Of a stretch of DNA of 64,000 nt, positions 27,277-34,771 are shown piece after piece. The notes beneath the pieces are model-generated. The model was not told where the DNA came from. It did no database searches and saw only the letters and a program-made list of their open reading frames with translations. The stretch is from Streptomyces sp. NBS 14/10 (lineage in GTDB: Bacteria; Actinomycetota; Actinomycetes; Streptomycetales; Streptomycetaceae). The position numbers and the translations under genes were made by a program. Position 1 is the first letter of the stretch; every line of letters begins with the position of its first letter. The stretch spans positions 186,001 through 250,000 of the forward strand of contig NZ_NCSM01000022.1 in the NCBI RefSeq assembly GCF_002224125.1. Direction: 5' to 3'.

Positions 27277-28083
27277 TCAGGCGGGCAGGCGCGGCACACT
27301 GTCGACGAGGCGGCGGGTGTACGCATGCGCCGGGTCGCCCAGCACCTGGGCGGTGTCGCCCTGCTCCACGATGCGGCCGCGCTCCAGGACCGCGGTGCGC
27401 TCGCACAGGGACGCGACCACCGACAGATCGTGGGAGACCATGACGATCGTCAGCCCCCGCTCCTGCTGCAACTCGGCCAGCAGCTCGACGACCTTGACCC
27501 GGGTCGTGACGTCGAGCGCGCTGACGGGTTCGTCGGCGAGCAGCACCCGCGGGTCGCATACGGTGGCGCGGGCGATCGCGATGCGCTGCCGCTGGCCGCC
27601 GGAGAACTCGTGCGGATAGCGCCGCGCCGCGTCGGCCGGCAGCCCGACCCGCTCCAGGGCCTCGGCCACCTTGGGCGCCGCCGTACGCCTGCTGTCGATG
27701 CCGAGCGAGCGCAGCGGCTCGGCCACGGTGGCGCCCACGCGGCGGCGCGGGTCGAGCGAGGAGTACGGGTCCTGGAAGACGCACTGCACGCTGCCGCGGA
27801 AGCGGCGCATCAGCTTGGCGTCGCGGGGGCGCAGCGCCTCGCCGTCGAAGCGCACGGTGCCGGTGGTGGGCCGGGCGAGCCCGAGCAGCAGGCGCAGCAG
27901 GGTCGTCTTGCCCGCGCCCGACTCGCCGACCAGGGCGAGGCTGTGTCCGGCCGCGACGGTGAGGGACACGTCCTCGACGACGGGGGCGGTGCTCCCCCGG
28001 TAGCGCAGCGCGACGTCGTCCAGCTCCAGTACGGGGGTCGTCGCGTCCACTGCGGGTGTCGTCGCGTCCGCTGCGGGGGTCAT
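27277..28083 (-). CDS. Oligopeptide-type ABC transporter ATP-binding protein (OppF/DppF-like)
   Basis: Protein of 268 residues: Walker A GESGAGKTTLLRLL, signature FSGGQRQRIAIARAT, Walker B VLLADEPVSALDV, and the switch His in MVSHDLSVVA. The C-terminal HAYTRRLVDSVPRLP tail is typical of peptide importer ATPases. The first residues are a low-complexity repeat (DATTPAVDATTPV). Last gene of the importer operon; its start overlaps the previous stop by 4 bp. It pairs with the ATPase encoded just upstream to drive import. Confidence 0.93.
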   Translation of the reverse strand: MTPAADATTPAVDATTPVLELDDVALRYRGSTAPVVEDVSLTVAAGHSLALVGESGAGKTTLLRLLLGLARPTTGTVRFDGEALRPRDAKLMRRFRGSVQCVFQDPYSSLDPRRRVGATVAEPLRSLGIDSRRTAAPKVAEALERVGLPADAARRYPHEFSGGQRQRIAIARATVCDPRVLLADEPVSALDVTTRVKVVELLAELQQERGLTIVMVSHDLSVVASLCERTAVLERGRIVEQGDTAQVLGDPAHAYTRRLVDSVPRLPA

Positions 28084-28883
28084 CGCGCGCTCCTCGGGGC
28101 CAGGGCGGACTCCAGCTTTCGCGCGCTGGCCACCAGTGTCCTGGTGTACTCCTCGCGCGGCGCGCGGACGATCTCGTCGACGGCGCCCTCCTCCACGGCG
28201 CGGCCGTCCTTCATGACCAGCGCCCGGTCGGTGACCTTGGCGACGACCGCCAGGTCGTGGCTGACGAACAGGACGGCCATCTCACGATCGCGCACCAGGG
28301 TGTCGATCAGGGCGAGCATGTCGGCCTGTACGGACACGTCCAGCGCGGTGGTCGGCTCGTCCGCGATGAGCAGCTTCGGCTCGCAGGCCAGCGCCATGGC
28401 CAGCGCCACGCGCTGGCGCTGCCCGCCGGAGATCTCATGCGGAAAGGCGCGGGCGATACGGCCCGGCTCGGGCAGCCGCACCTGCTCCAGCGCCTCGGCG
28501 ACGGCCCGTTTGAGGGCGCCGCCGGTCAGCCCCCGCCGCCGGCGGAGCGGTCCGGCGAGCTGCCGGCCCACCCGCATCAGCGGGTCGAGCGCGGTCAGCG
28601 GCTCCTGGAAGACGATGGCGGCGTCCCGGCCGCGTACGCCGGTGAGCCGCTTCTCGCTCGCGCCGACGATCTGGGTGCCGCCCAGTTCGACGCTGCCGGT
28701 GGCGGTCATGCCCTCGGGCAGCAGCCCGAGGACGGCGAGGGTGGTCAGCGACTTGCCGGAGCCCGACTCGCCGATGACGCCGAGCCGTTCGCCGGGGGCG
28801 ACGGACAGCGAGAGGTCGTCCACGAGGGTGCGCCCGTCCGCCGTGCGTACGGTGAGGCCGCGTACGTCGAGGAGGGGGGTCAT
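28080..28883 (-). CDS. Oligopeptide-type ABC transporter ATP-binding protein (OppD/DppD-like)
   Basis: Protein of 267 residues: Walker A GESGSGKSLTTLAVLG, signature ISGGQRQRVALAMALA, Walker B LLIADEPTTALDVSVQ, switch His in FVSHDLAVVA. The ATG at 28883 overlaps the permease stop by 4 bp (ATGA) and begins MTPLLDVRGLTVRT, a normal family start; an open frame continues upstream but inside the permease. Half of the ATPase pair. Confidence 0.93.
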   Translation of the reverse strand: MTPLLDVRGLTVRTADGRTLVDDLSLSVAPGERLGVIGESGSGKSLTTLAVLGLLPEGMTATGSVELGGTQIVGASEKRLTGVRGRDAAIVFQEPLTALDPLMRVGRQLAGPLRRRRGLTGGALKRAVAEALEQVRLPEPGRIARAFPHEISGGQRQRVALAMALACEPKLLIADEPTTALDVSVQADMLALIDTLVRDREMAVLFVSHDLAVVAKVTDRALVMKDGRAVEEGAVDEIVRAPREEYTRTLVASARKLESALAPRSAR

Positions 28884-29776
28884 GCGCGCCTCCGCCGGGT
28901 CGCCGGGTCGAGGGTGTCGCGCAGGCCGTCGGCGATCAGGTTGACGCCGATGACCAGCAGTACGAGCAGGATGCCGGGGGCGAGCGCACCCGCCGGGGCG
29001 GTGGTGAAGGTGGCCTGGGCCTCCTGGAGCATCCGGCCCCATGAGGCGTTGGGCGGCGGGGATCCCAGGCCCAGGTAGGAGAGCCCGGCCTCGGCCAGCA
29101 CCGCGAGGCCGAACTGGAGCGCCAGGTTGACCACGAGGGTGGGCCAGATGTTGGGCAGGACGTGTCCGGCCACGATCCGGGGCCAGGAGGTGCCCGAGGT
29201 ACGGGCGGCCGTGATGTAGTCCTGCGCGAGCACCCGTTTGACCAGAATGCGCACCAGGCGGGCCACGACCGCGCTCTGTGCGATGCCGATCGCCAGCACG
29301 GCCGACCCCAGGGTGGCCGAGCGGGCGGCGACGATCAGCATGGCGAGCAGCAGCGTCGGGAAGGCGATCAGGATGTCGAGGAACGCGGAGAGCGTGTCGT
29401 CGAGCCAGCCCTGCGCGAACGCGGTCAGCACGCCCAGGGTGACCCCGACCGCGGCCGCGATGAGGACGGAGCCGAGCCCCGCCTCGACGGCGATCCGGGA
29501 GCCGGTCATCAGCTGGGTGAACAGGTCGCGGCCGAGCTTGTCGGTGCCCAGCAGATGGTCGGCGGCGGGGCCGGTGAGCCGTCCGCCGGAGGTGTCGTCG
29601 GCGGCGTACGGGAGCCAGACCAGGGAGACGAGGGCGAGCAGGAAGATCAGACCGGCCAGGACGCAGCCCACGATCAGCGTGTACGACCGCTTGGCCCGGG
29701 GCTTGGCCGCGGATTTGGCCTCGGACTTGGCCTCGGACTTGGTGGAGGGCTTCGCCGGGGATGTCGCGCGCGTCAT
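28880..29776 (-). CDS. Oligopeptide-type ABC transporter permease (OppC/DppC-like)
   Basis: Protein of 298 residues. A Lys/Ser-rich N-terminal stretch with a tandem KSEA repeat precedes six membrane helices. The DHLLGTDKLGRDLFTQLMTGSRIA segment is typical of DppC-type permeases, and the EAA-type loop lies near AQDYITAARTSGTSWPRIVAGHVLPN. It starts at an ATG overlapping the stop of the other permease by 4 bp. Confidence 0.93.
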   Translation of the reverse strand: MTRATSPAKPSTKSEAKSEAKSAAKPRAKRSYTLIVGCVLAGLIFLLALVSLVWLPYAADDTSGGRLTGPAADHLLGTDKLGRDLFTQLMTGSRIAVEAGLGSVLIAAAVGVTLGVLTAFAQGWLDDTLSAFLDILIAFPTLLLAMLIVAARSATLGSAVLAIGIAQSAVVARLVRILVKRVLAQDYITAARTSGTSWPRIVAGHVLPNIWPTLVVNLALQFGLAVLAEAGLSYLGLGSPPPNASWGRMLQEAQATFTTAPAGALAPGILLVLLVIGVNLIADGLRDTLDPATRRRRA

Positions 29777-30738
29777 CGGGCGCCTCCCGACAGCCTGCCC
29801 CGCAGCCGCGGGTCGATGATCCGCTGGATGAGGTCGGCCGCGAAGCCGATCAGCAGCACCGCGAGCGTGGAGACGAACAGCACGCCCTGGATGACCGGGT
29901 AGTCGTGCTGGGCGATACCGGTGGCGAGCATCGAGCCCAGGCCCGGCAGCGCGAAGACCGACTCCACGACGACCGCGCCGAGCAGCGTGGACGCCAGCTC
30001 GATGCCGAGGATCGAGATCACCGGCACGGAGGCGTTGCGCAGCCCGTGCTGCCACATGGCCCGCCCGAACGAGGCGCCCAGGGCCCGCGCGGTCCGCAGA
30101 TAGTCGCTGCCCAGCACGTCGAGGGTGGCCGACCGTACGTACCGGGTCAGCGAGGCGCCCATGACCAGCGCGATCGTGACGACCGGCAGCGCGAGCGAGC
30201 GGATCGCCTCGGCGGGCTCGGCCCAGCCGTCCTGAGGGAAGCCGCCCGCGGGCAGCCATCCGGCGTTCAGCGCGAACACGGCGATGAGGATCATGCCGAG
30301 CCAGAACACCGGGATCGCGATGCCCAGCTGCGACACCCCGCTGAGCAGCGCGCCGTACCAGGTCCGCCGCTTGTACGCGGCGAGGAACCCGGCCGGGACG
30401 GCGATCAGCACCGCCAGTACGAAGGCCGCGAGCGTCAGCGGGATGGTGACGTTCAGCCGCGCGGAGACTTCCGGCCCGACCGGCAGCGAGCTGACGAACG
30501 AGGTGCCGAGGTCGCCCCTGGCCAGCTGCCCGATCCAGTGGGTGAACTGCTCGGGCAGCGGCCGGTCGGAGCCGATGGAGTGGCGTGCCGCCGCGATCTG
30601 CTCGGGGCCCGCGCCCACCGAGGTGAGCGCGTTGGCGGGGTCCCCGGGCAGCATGCGCAGCAGTACGAACAGCACCACGCTCGCCAGCGCCAGCGACACC
30701 AGCAGGAAGGCGAGGCGGCGCAGCAGATACCGCGCCAT
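29773..30738 (-). CDS. Oligopeptide-type ABC transporter permease (OppB/DppB-like)
   Basis: Protein of 321 residues beginning MARYLLRRLAFLLVSLALA, the typical DppB start, with about six membrane helices, the early LLPGDPANAL segment and the EAA-type loop GSDYLRTARALGASFGRAMWQHGLRN. Its ATG overlaps the stop of the binding protein gene by one base (TGATG), which argues for coupled translation. Confidence 0.93.
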   Translation of the reverse strand: MARYLLRRLAFLLVSLALASVVLFVLLRMLPGDPANALTSVGAGPEQIAAARHSIGSDRPLPEQFTHWIGQLARGDLGTSFVSSLPVGPEVSARLNVTIPLTLAAFVLAVLIAVPAGFLAAYKRRTWYGALLSGVSQLGIAIPVFWLGMILIAVFALNAGWLPAGGFPQDGWAEPAEAIRSLALPVVTIALVMGASLTRYVRSATLDVLGSDYLRTARALGASFGRAMWQHGLRNASVPVISILGIELASTLLGAVVVESVFALPGLGSMLATGIAQHDYPVIQGVLFVSTLAVLLIGFAADLIQRIIDPRLRGRLSGGAR

Positions 30739-32258
30739 CAGCCCTTCTTCTGGATGTCGTAGGCGTAGAACTGCGAGTTGAGGCCGTTGACGGGGTAGCC
30801 GGAGAGCTTGCTGTTCGCGACGACGATCTGCGGGTACAGGTAGAGCCAGTCGCTGGCCGCGTCCTCGGCGGTCTTGCGGTTGACCTTCTTCAGCAGCTCG
30901 GTCTGCGCGGCCGTGGTGGGCGCCGCTTCCGCCTGCTCCACCCAGCGGGTGACCTGCTTGTTGTCGTAGCCCCAGTAGAAGTCGGGGTTGCCGTACCAGA
31001 CCAGGTCGCGGTCGTTGACGTGCTCCTGGAGGGTGGCCGCGAAGTCGTGGTTCTTGTAGACCTTCGTGTACCACTCATCCGGCGTGATGGTGTTGATCTT
31101 GACGGTGATGCCGACCTTGGCGAGCTGCGACTTGATGAAGGTGGCCGCGGTCGGGTGCGGGTCGTAGTTCGGGGTGTCGAGGGTGAAGGTGAAGCCGTTC
31201 TCGTAGCCGGCGTCCTTCAGGAGCTTCTTGGCCCGGGCGGTGTCATACGCGTTGACCTTGGTGAGGTCTTCGTACCAGGGGTCGGTGGGCGGCACCATCG
31301 AGCCGATGAGCTTGCCGTATCCGCCCCAGACGGACTCCAGCAGCTTCTTGTCGTCGATGGCCGAGGACACCGCCTGGCGGACCCGGACATCGGTGAACGG
31401 CTTGGCCTTGTCGTTGAAGGCGAGCAGCAGCTTGGTGGTCGAGTCGCCGTCGTTGACCTTGTAGTTCTGGTTGTTCTTGAACTGGTCGAGGGCATCGGGC
31501 GACTGCTCGCTGGTGACCACGTCCACCGCGTTGGTCAGCAGGGCGTTGTTCAGCGCCGTGGCGTTCTTGTAGTAGTGGAAGACGACGCCCTTGTTGGCGG
31601 CCGCGCGGCCCCAGTAGCCGGCGAACCGGTCGAGGGAGAGGGCCGAGCCGCGGGTCCACTTGTTCAGCGTGTACGGGCCGGTGCCGTCCTCGCTCGTCTT
31701 CAGGCCCTTCGCCTCGGAGTTGACGATCCAGACGTAGGAGAGGTTGTAGACGAAGGAGATCGACTTCTTCGACAGCGTGACCTTCACGGTCTTCGCATCG
31801 GGTGTGGCGATGTCCTTGATGACCTCGAGGTTGCTCTTACGGGCGGACTGCGAGTCCTTCCCGATCACCTTCTCCAGGCTGTACTTGACGTCCTGGCTGG
31901 TGAGCTTCTTGCCGCTGTGGAACTTCACGCCGTCGCGCAGGGTGAAGGTGTAGGTGAGCCCGTCGCCGCTGACCTTGTAGTCCTTGGCGAGCAGCTTCTC
32001 GACCTTGCCGTCGTCGGTGAGCCGGAACAGCCCCTCGTAGACATTGCCGGCCAGCGCCTCGGTGACGCCCTGGCCGCCGCCCGCGGTGTTGTCGAGGTTC
32101 TGCGGTTCGTAGAGCGAGCCGACGTCGACGCCGGCGTTCTTGTCGTACGCGCCGCCCGAGGCGCTTCCTCCGTTGCCGCCCCCGCCGCAGGCGGTGAGGG
32201 TCAGGGCGAGGGTGGCGGCCGTGGCGCCGCCGTACAGGGCGGACTTGGTGATCTTCAT
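30738..32258 (-). CDS. Peptide-type ABC transporter substrate-binding lipoprotein (SBP family 5)
   Basis: Protein of 506 residues. Lipoprotein signal with lipobox LTAC near residue 24, then the extracellular solute-binding protein family 5 fold: ALAGNVYEGLFRLTDDGKVEKLLA, FTLRDGVKFHSGKKLTSQDVKYSLEKV, and VRQAVSSAIDDKKLLESVWGG. It captures di- or oligopeptides, or another ligand of this family such as nickel chelates or opines, at the outer face of the membrane. Second gene of the operon, 51 bp after the DUF1684 gene. Ribosome site is weak (CACCCGCC before the ATG). Confidence 0.94.
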   Translation of the reverse strand: MKITKSALYGGATAATLALTLTACGGGGNGGSASGGAYDKNAGVDVGSLYEPQNLDNTAGGGQGVTEALAGNVYEGLFRLTDDGKVEKLLAKDYKVSGDGLTYTFTLRDGVKFHSGKKLTSQDVKYSLEKVIGKDSQSARKSNLEVIKDIATPDAKTVKVTLSKKSISFVYNLSYVWIVNSEAKGLKTSEDGTGPYTLNKWTRGSALSLDRFAGYWGRAAANKGVVFHYYKNATALNNALLTNAVDVVTSEQSPDALDQFKNNQNYKVNDGDSTTKLLLAFNDKAKPFTDVRVRQAVSSAIDDKKLLESVWGGYGKLIGSMVPPTDPWYEDLTKVNAYDTARAKKLLKDAGYENGFTFTLDTPNYDPHPTAATFIKSQLAKVGITVKINTITPDEWYTKVYKNHDFAATLQEHVNDRDLVWYGNPDFYWGYDNKQVTRWVEQAEAAPTTAAQTELLKKVNRKTAEDAASDWLYLYPQIVVANSKLSGYPVNGLNSQFYAYDIQKKG

Positions 32259-32309
32259 GGCGGGTGAACTCGTTTTCTGCGGAGTGTGCCGCGAACGCTG
32301 CGGGGGGGA

Positions 32310-33059
32310 TCAGTGCTGTGCGAGGAAGCCGTCGCGGAAGACGGGGAGCTGCTCACCGGCCTCGACGGGCAGGTGGAAGCGGTTCTGCCGCGGCGGCATC
32401 GGACAGTTGTACTGGTCGGAGAATCCGCAGGGCGGCACGAAGGCGCGGTTGAAGTCCAGCCGGACCCGGCCCGGGTCGGCGGTGCGCTCCACGAAGAGGA
32501 AGCGTCCGGCGCCATAGGTGGTGTCGCCGTTGGTGGGGTCGCCGAAGACGAGCAGCAGGGTGCCGTCGTCGTCGAAGGCGCTGAGCGTGTAGTCGCGGCC
32601 GTCCACGGTGAGCGCGATATCGCCCGGCACGACCAGGTCGCGGGTGCCGCCGTTGTCCCGGATGTGCTCGAACGCGACGCGCCGGGCGCCCGGCACCGGC
32701 TGGTACGAGGCTTCGAGGACCCACGCCGGGTCGTACGGGAAGACGTCGGTGCGCTCGAAGTGGCGGATGGCCGGCGACTGGGCGTCCCAGAAGCGCAGAC
32801 CGTGCTCGGGCTCGCCGGTGACCAGGTCGGTGCGGGCGAGGGCGGTGACGGTGATGTGCTCCGGCTGTCCCGCGCGGGCCGCGTCGAGGTCGGGGCGCTC
32901 ACCGGCCGGCAGCCAGCGGGTCTCCACGAGGGCGAGGTTCCCGGTGGCGGAGGTGACCGAATGCCGACGCCGGGCTCGCCAGTCCTCCCAGGCCGCGGCG
33001 GGGTCCGCGGTCGGCTGGTCGGCGGTCGGCTGATCCTGGGTGGCGGCTGTGCGGGTCAC
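32310..33059 (-). CDS. DUF1684 protein, first gene of the peptide importer operon
   Basis: Protein of 249 residues with the DUF1684 pattern: WRARRRHSVTSATGNLALVE near residue 27, then GAGRFLFVERT, LDFNRAFVPPCGFSDQYNCPMPPRQNRF near the C-terminus (family has DFN-x-A-x-NPPCA-x-xx-x-C-x-x-P-P-x-x-N). The domain's role is unknown. No signal or membrane segment; two short low-complexity PTADQ repeats open the protein. GTG start with no clear Shine-Dalgarno. The linkage to the importer genes and the near-consensus promoter upstream suggest that it processes or senses the imported ligand; that is inference. Confidence 0.82.
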   Translation of the reverse strand: MTRTAATQDQPTADQPTADPAAAWEDWRARRRHSVTSATGNLALVETRWLPAGERPDLDAARAGQPEHITVTALARTDLVTGEPEHGLRFWDAQSPAIRHFERTDVFPYDPAWVLEASYQPVPGARRVAFEHIRDNGGTRDLVVPGDIALTVDGRDYTLSAFDDDGTLLLVFGDPTNGDTTYGAGRFLFVERTADPGRVRLDFNRAFVPPCGFSDQYNCPMPPRQNRFHLPVEAGEQLPVFRDGFLAQH

Positions 33060-33130
33060 TGCGGGCGGCTCATTTCGGAGTGTGTCACGCCTCGATGATC
33101 ACGCTGCGTGAAGTACTCAAAGGGCCTTCT

Positions 33131-33159
33131 TTATCACCCATAAGCCTTCCTAATGTCAA
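33131..33159 (-). promoter_or_regulatory. Promoter of the peptide importer operon
   Basis: Read on the minus strand: TTGACA (33154-33159), a 17-base spacer, then TGATAA (33131-33136). This is close to the vegetative HrdB consensus, rare for Streptomyces. It predicts a transcript start about 65 bases before the DUF1684 GTG. Confidence 0.75.
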
Positions 33160-33223
33160 ATTCGCGCCAGATGGCGAGATGCCCTCGGCTCATGGGGGGT
33201 GCGGGCGACGGATTCGGCGAGGC

Positions 33224-33244
33224 TTTGTCCTGAGACAGGAGAAA
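33224..33244. promoter_or_regulatory. Imperfect 9-bp inverted repeat upstream of the ROK gene
   Basis: TTTGTCCTG-AGA-CAGGAGAAA pairs at 8 of 9 positions around a 3-base spacer, 105 bp before the ROK start. Candidate operator for the ROK regulator itself. Confidence 0.45.
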
Positions 33245-33349
33245 GTCCACAGCGATTGCAGCGTAAGTTCTTCCCACGCCGGACAACCGCTGCTACGTTC
33301 CCCCTGAAAGCCCGACGAGTGGCATGCCGATGACGGCGGGAGGGGCAGT

Positions 33350-34540
33350 GTGAGGCGCATGACGGCACGACCCGCGAACGCCCATCAGGCGCGTCTGCTG
33401 CGTCTTCTGCGCGACGGGGGACCCACCTCCCGGGCGCAGCTGGGCGACTGGATGGACCTCTCGCGCTCCCGGCTGGCCGTGGAGGTCGACCGGCTGCTCG
33501 AAACCGGGCTCGTGATCGCCGACGGGCTCGCCGCCTCACGCGGCGGGCGCCGCTCGCACAACATCCGGCTCGCCCCCACGCTCCGCTTCCTCGGCGTCGA
33601 CATCGGCGCCACCTCGGTCGACGTGGCCGTCACCAACGCCGAGCTGGAAGTGCTCGGCCACGTGACCCAGCCCATGGATGTGCGCGAGGGCCCGGTCGCG
33701 GTCTTCGAGCAGGTTCTGGCCATGGCCGCGAAGCTCCGGGGGTCCGGGGTGGCCGAGGGGTTCGACGGGGCCGGGATCGGGGTCCCGGGCCCGGTGCGCT
33801 TCCCCGAGGGGGTGCCGGTCGCGCCGCCGATCATGCCCGGATGGGACGGCTTCCCCGTACGGGAAGCGCTCAGCCAGGAGCTGGGCTGCCCCGTCATGGT
33901 GGACAACGACGTGAACCTGATGGCGATGGGAGAGCAGCAGGCGGGCGTCGCGCGCTCCGCGAAGGACTTCCTCTGCGTCAAGATCGGCACCGGTATCGGC
34001 TGCGGCATCGTGGTCGGCGGCGAGGTCTACCGCGGTACGACCGGCAGCGCGGGCGACATCGGCCATATCCAGGCCGAACGCGACGGCCGGCCCTGCGCCT
34101 GCGGCAACCGCGGCTGCCTGGAGGCGTACTTCGGCGGCGCGGCGCTCGCCCGCGACGCCGAGGCGGCCGCGCGGGAGGGCCGGTCCGCCGAGCTCGCCGC
34201 CCGGCTGGAGGCCGCCGGAAGCCTCGCCGCCACCGATGTCGCGGCCGCCGCCTCAGCGGGCGACGCCGCCGCGCTCGACCTCATCCGCGACGGCGGCACC
34301 CGCACCGGCCAGGTACTCGCCTCGCTCGTCAGCTTCTTCAACCCCGGCCTGGTGGTGATCGGCGGCGGGGTGACCGGCCTCGGCCACAACCTGCTCGCCG
34401 CCATCCGCACCCAGGTCTACCGCCAGTCACTGCCGCTGGCCACCGGCAACCTCCCCATCGTGCTGGGCGAACTCGGCCCCGTGGCCGGGGTCATCGGGGC
34501 GGCCCGCCTGATCAGCGACCACCTCTACTCCCCGGCCTGA
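33350..34540 (+). CDS. ROK-family transcriptional regulator
   Basis: Protein of 396 residues. N-terminal winged HTH (QARLLRLLRDGGPTSRAQLG, then LSRSRLAVEVDRLLETGLV), then a ROK kinase-like domain: DIGATSVDVAVTNAE, IGVPGPV, DNDVNLMAMGE, IGTGIGCGIVVGG and the zinc site GHIQAERDGRPCACGNRGCLEAY. The DNA-binding domain marks it as a repressor of the NagC/XylR type that senses a sugar. It lies 231 bp before a sugar importer operon on the same strand, so that operon is the probable target. GTG start, with GGAGGGG upstream. Confidence 0.93.
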   Translation: MRRMTARPANAHQARLLRLLRDGGPTSRAQLGDWMDLSRSRLAVEVDRLLETGLVIADGLAASRGGRRSHNIRLAPTLRFLGVDIGATSVDVAVTNAELEVLGHVTQPMDVREGPVAVFEQVLAMAAKLRGSGVAEGFDGAGIGVPGPVRFPEGVPVAPPIMPGWDGFPVREALSQELGCPVMVDNDVNLMAMGEQQAGVARSAKDFLCVKIGTGIGCGIVVGGEVYRGTTGSAGDIGHIQAERDGRPCACGNRGCLEAYFGGAALARDAEAAAREGRSAELAARLEAAGSLAATDVAAAASAGDAAALDLIRDGGTRTGQVLASLVSFFNPGLVVIGGGVTGLGHNLLAAIRTQVYRQSLPLATGNLPIVLGELGPVAGVIGAARLISDHLYSPA

Positions 34541-34550
34541 CCCGGCCCGG

Positions 34551-34735
34551 CCCGACACGCACCACCCGCAACCACAGGCACCACACCTACGCACCGCACG
34601 CACCGCACCACACCACACGCACACACCACGGGCACGCGCGCACGTAACCCGCGCGACGCGCGCCGCACCCGCCGTATTCCGTACGCACCGCACCACGCGC
34701 ACCACACCAACCCCCCGCCATTCCGCGATCAGCCC
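34551..34735 (+). terminator. C-rich, G-poor tract, possible Rho-dependent terminator
   Basis: After the ROK stop the plus strand becomes dominated by C and A. The 60 bases 34561-34620 contain 8 G and 1 T. Such a C-over-G stretch is the known feature of Rho loading (rut) sites, and it lies between the ROK stop and the importer's ribosome site. No stem-loop terminator is seen here. Function is inferred. Confidence 0.5.
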
Positions 34736-34771
34736 TGCCCACTCACCGGCACACCGCCGAGGAGGCCCGCC

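Larger units (their letters stand above)
33060..33349. other. Divergent regulatory region (290 bp), DUF1684/ROK
   Basis: AT-richer than the rest of the window. It holds the importer promoter (33131-33159) and an inverted repeat (33224-33244) toward the ROK gene. A frame of 75 codons at 33080-33307 is judged spurious. Confidence 0.6.

Noticed and set aside
33080..33307. 75-codon plus-strand frame in the DUF1684/ROK gap
   Set aside because: It overlies the importer promoter, has an atypical amino-acid composition for this genome and lacks a ribosome site.
34047..34160. Zinc-type motif in the ROK protein as a separate zinc-finger gene
   Set aside because: GHIQ...CACGNRGCLE is the normal ROK zinc site within the regulator, not another gene.
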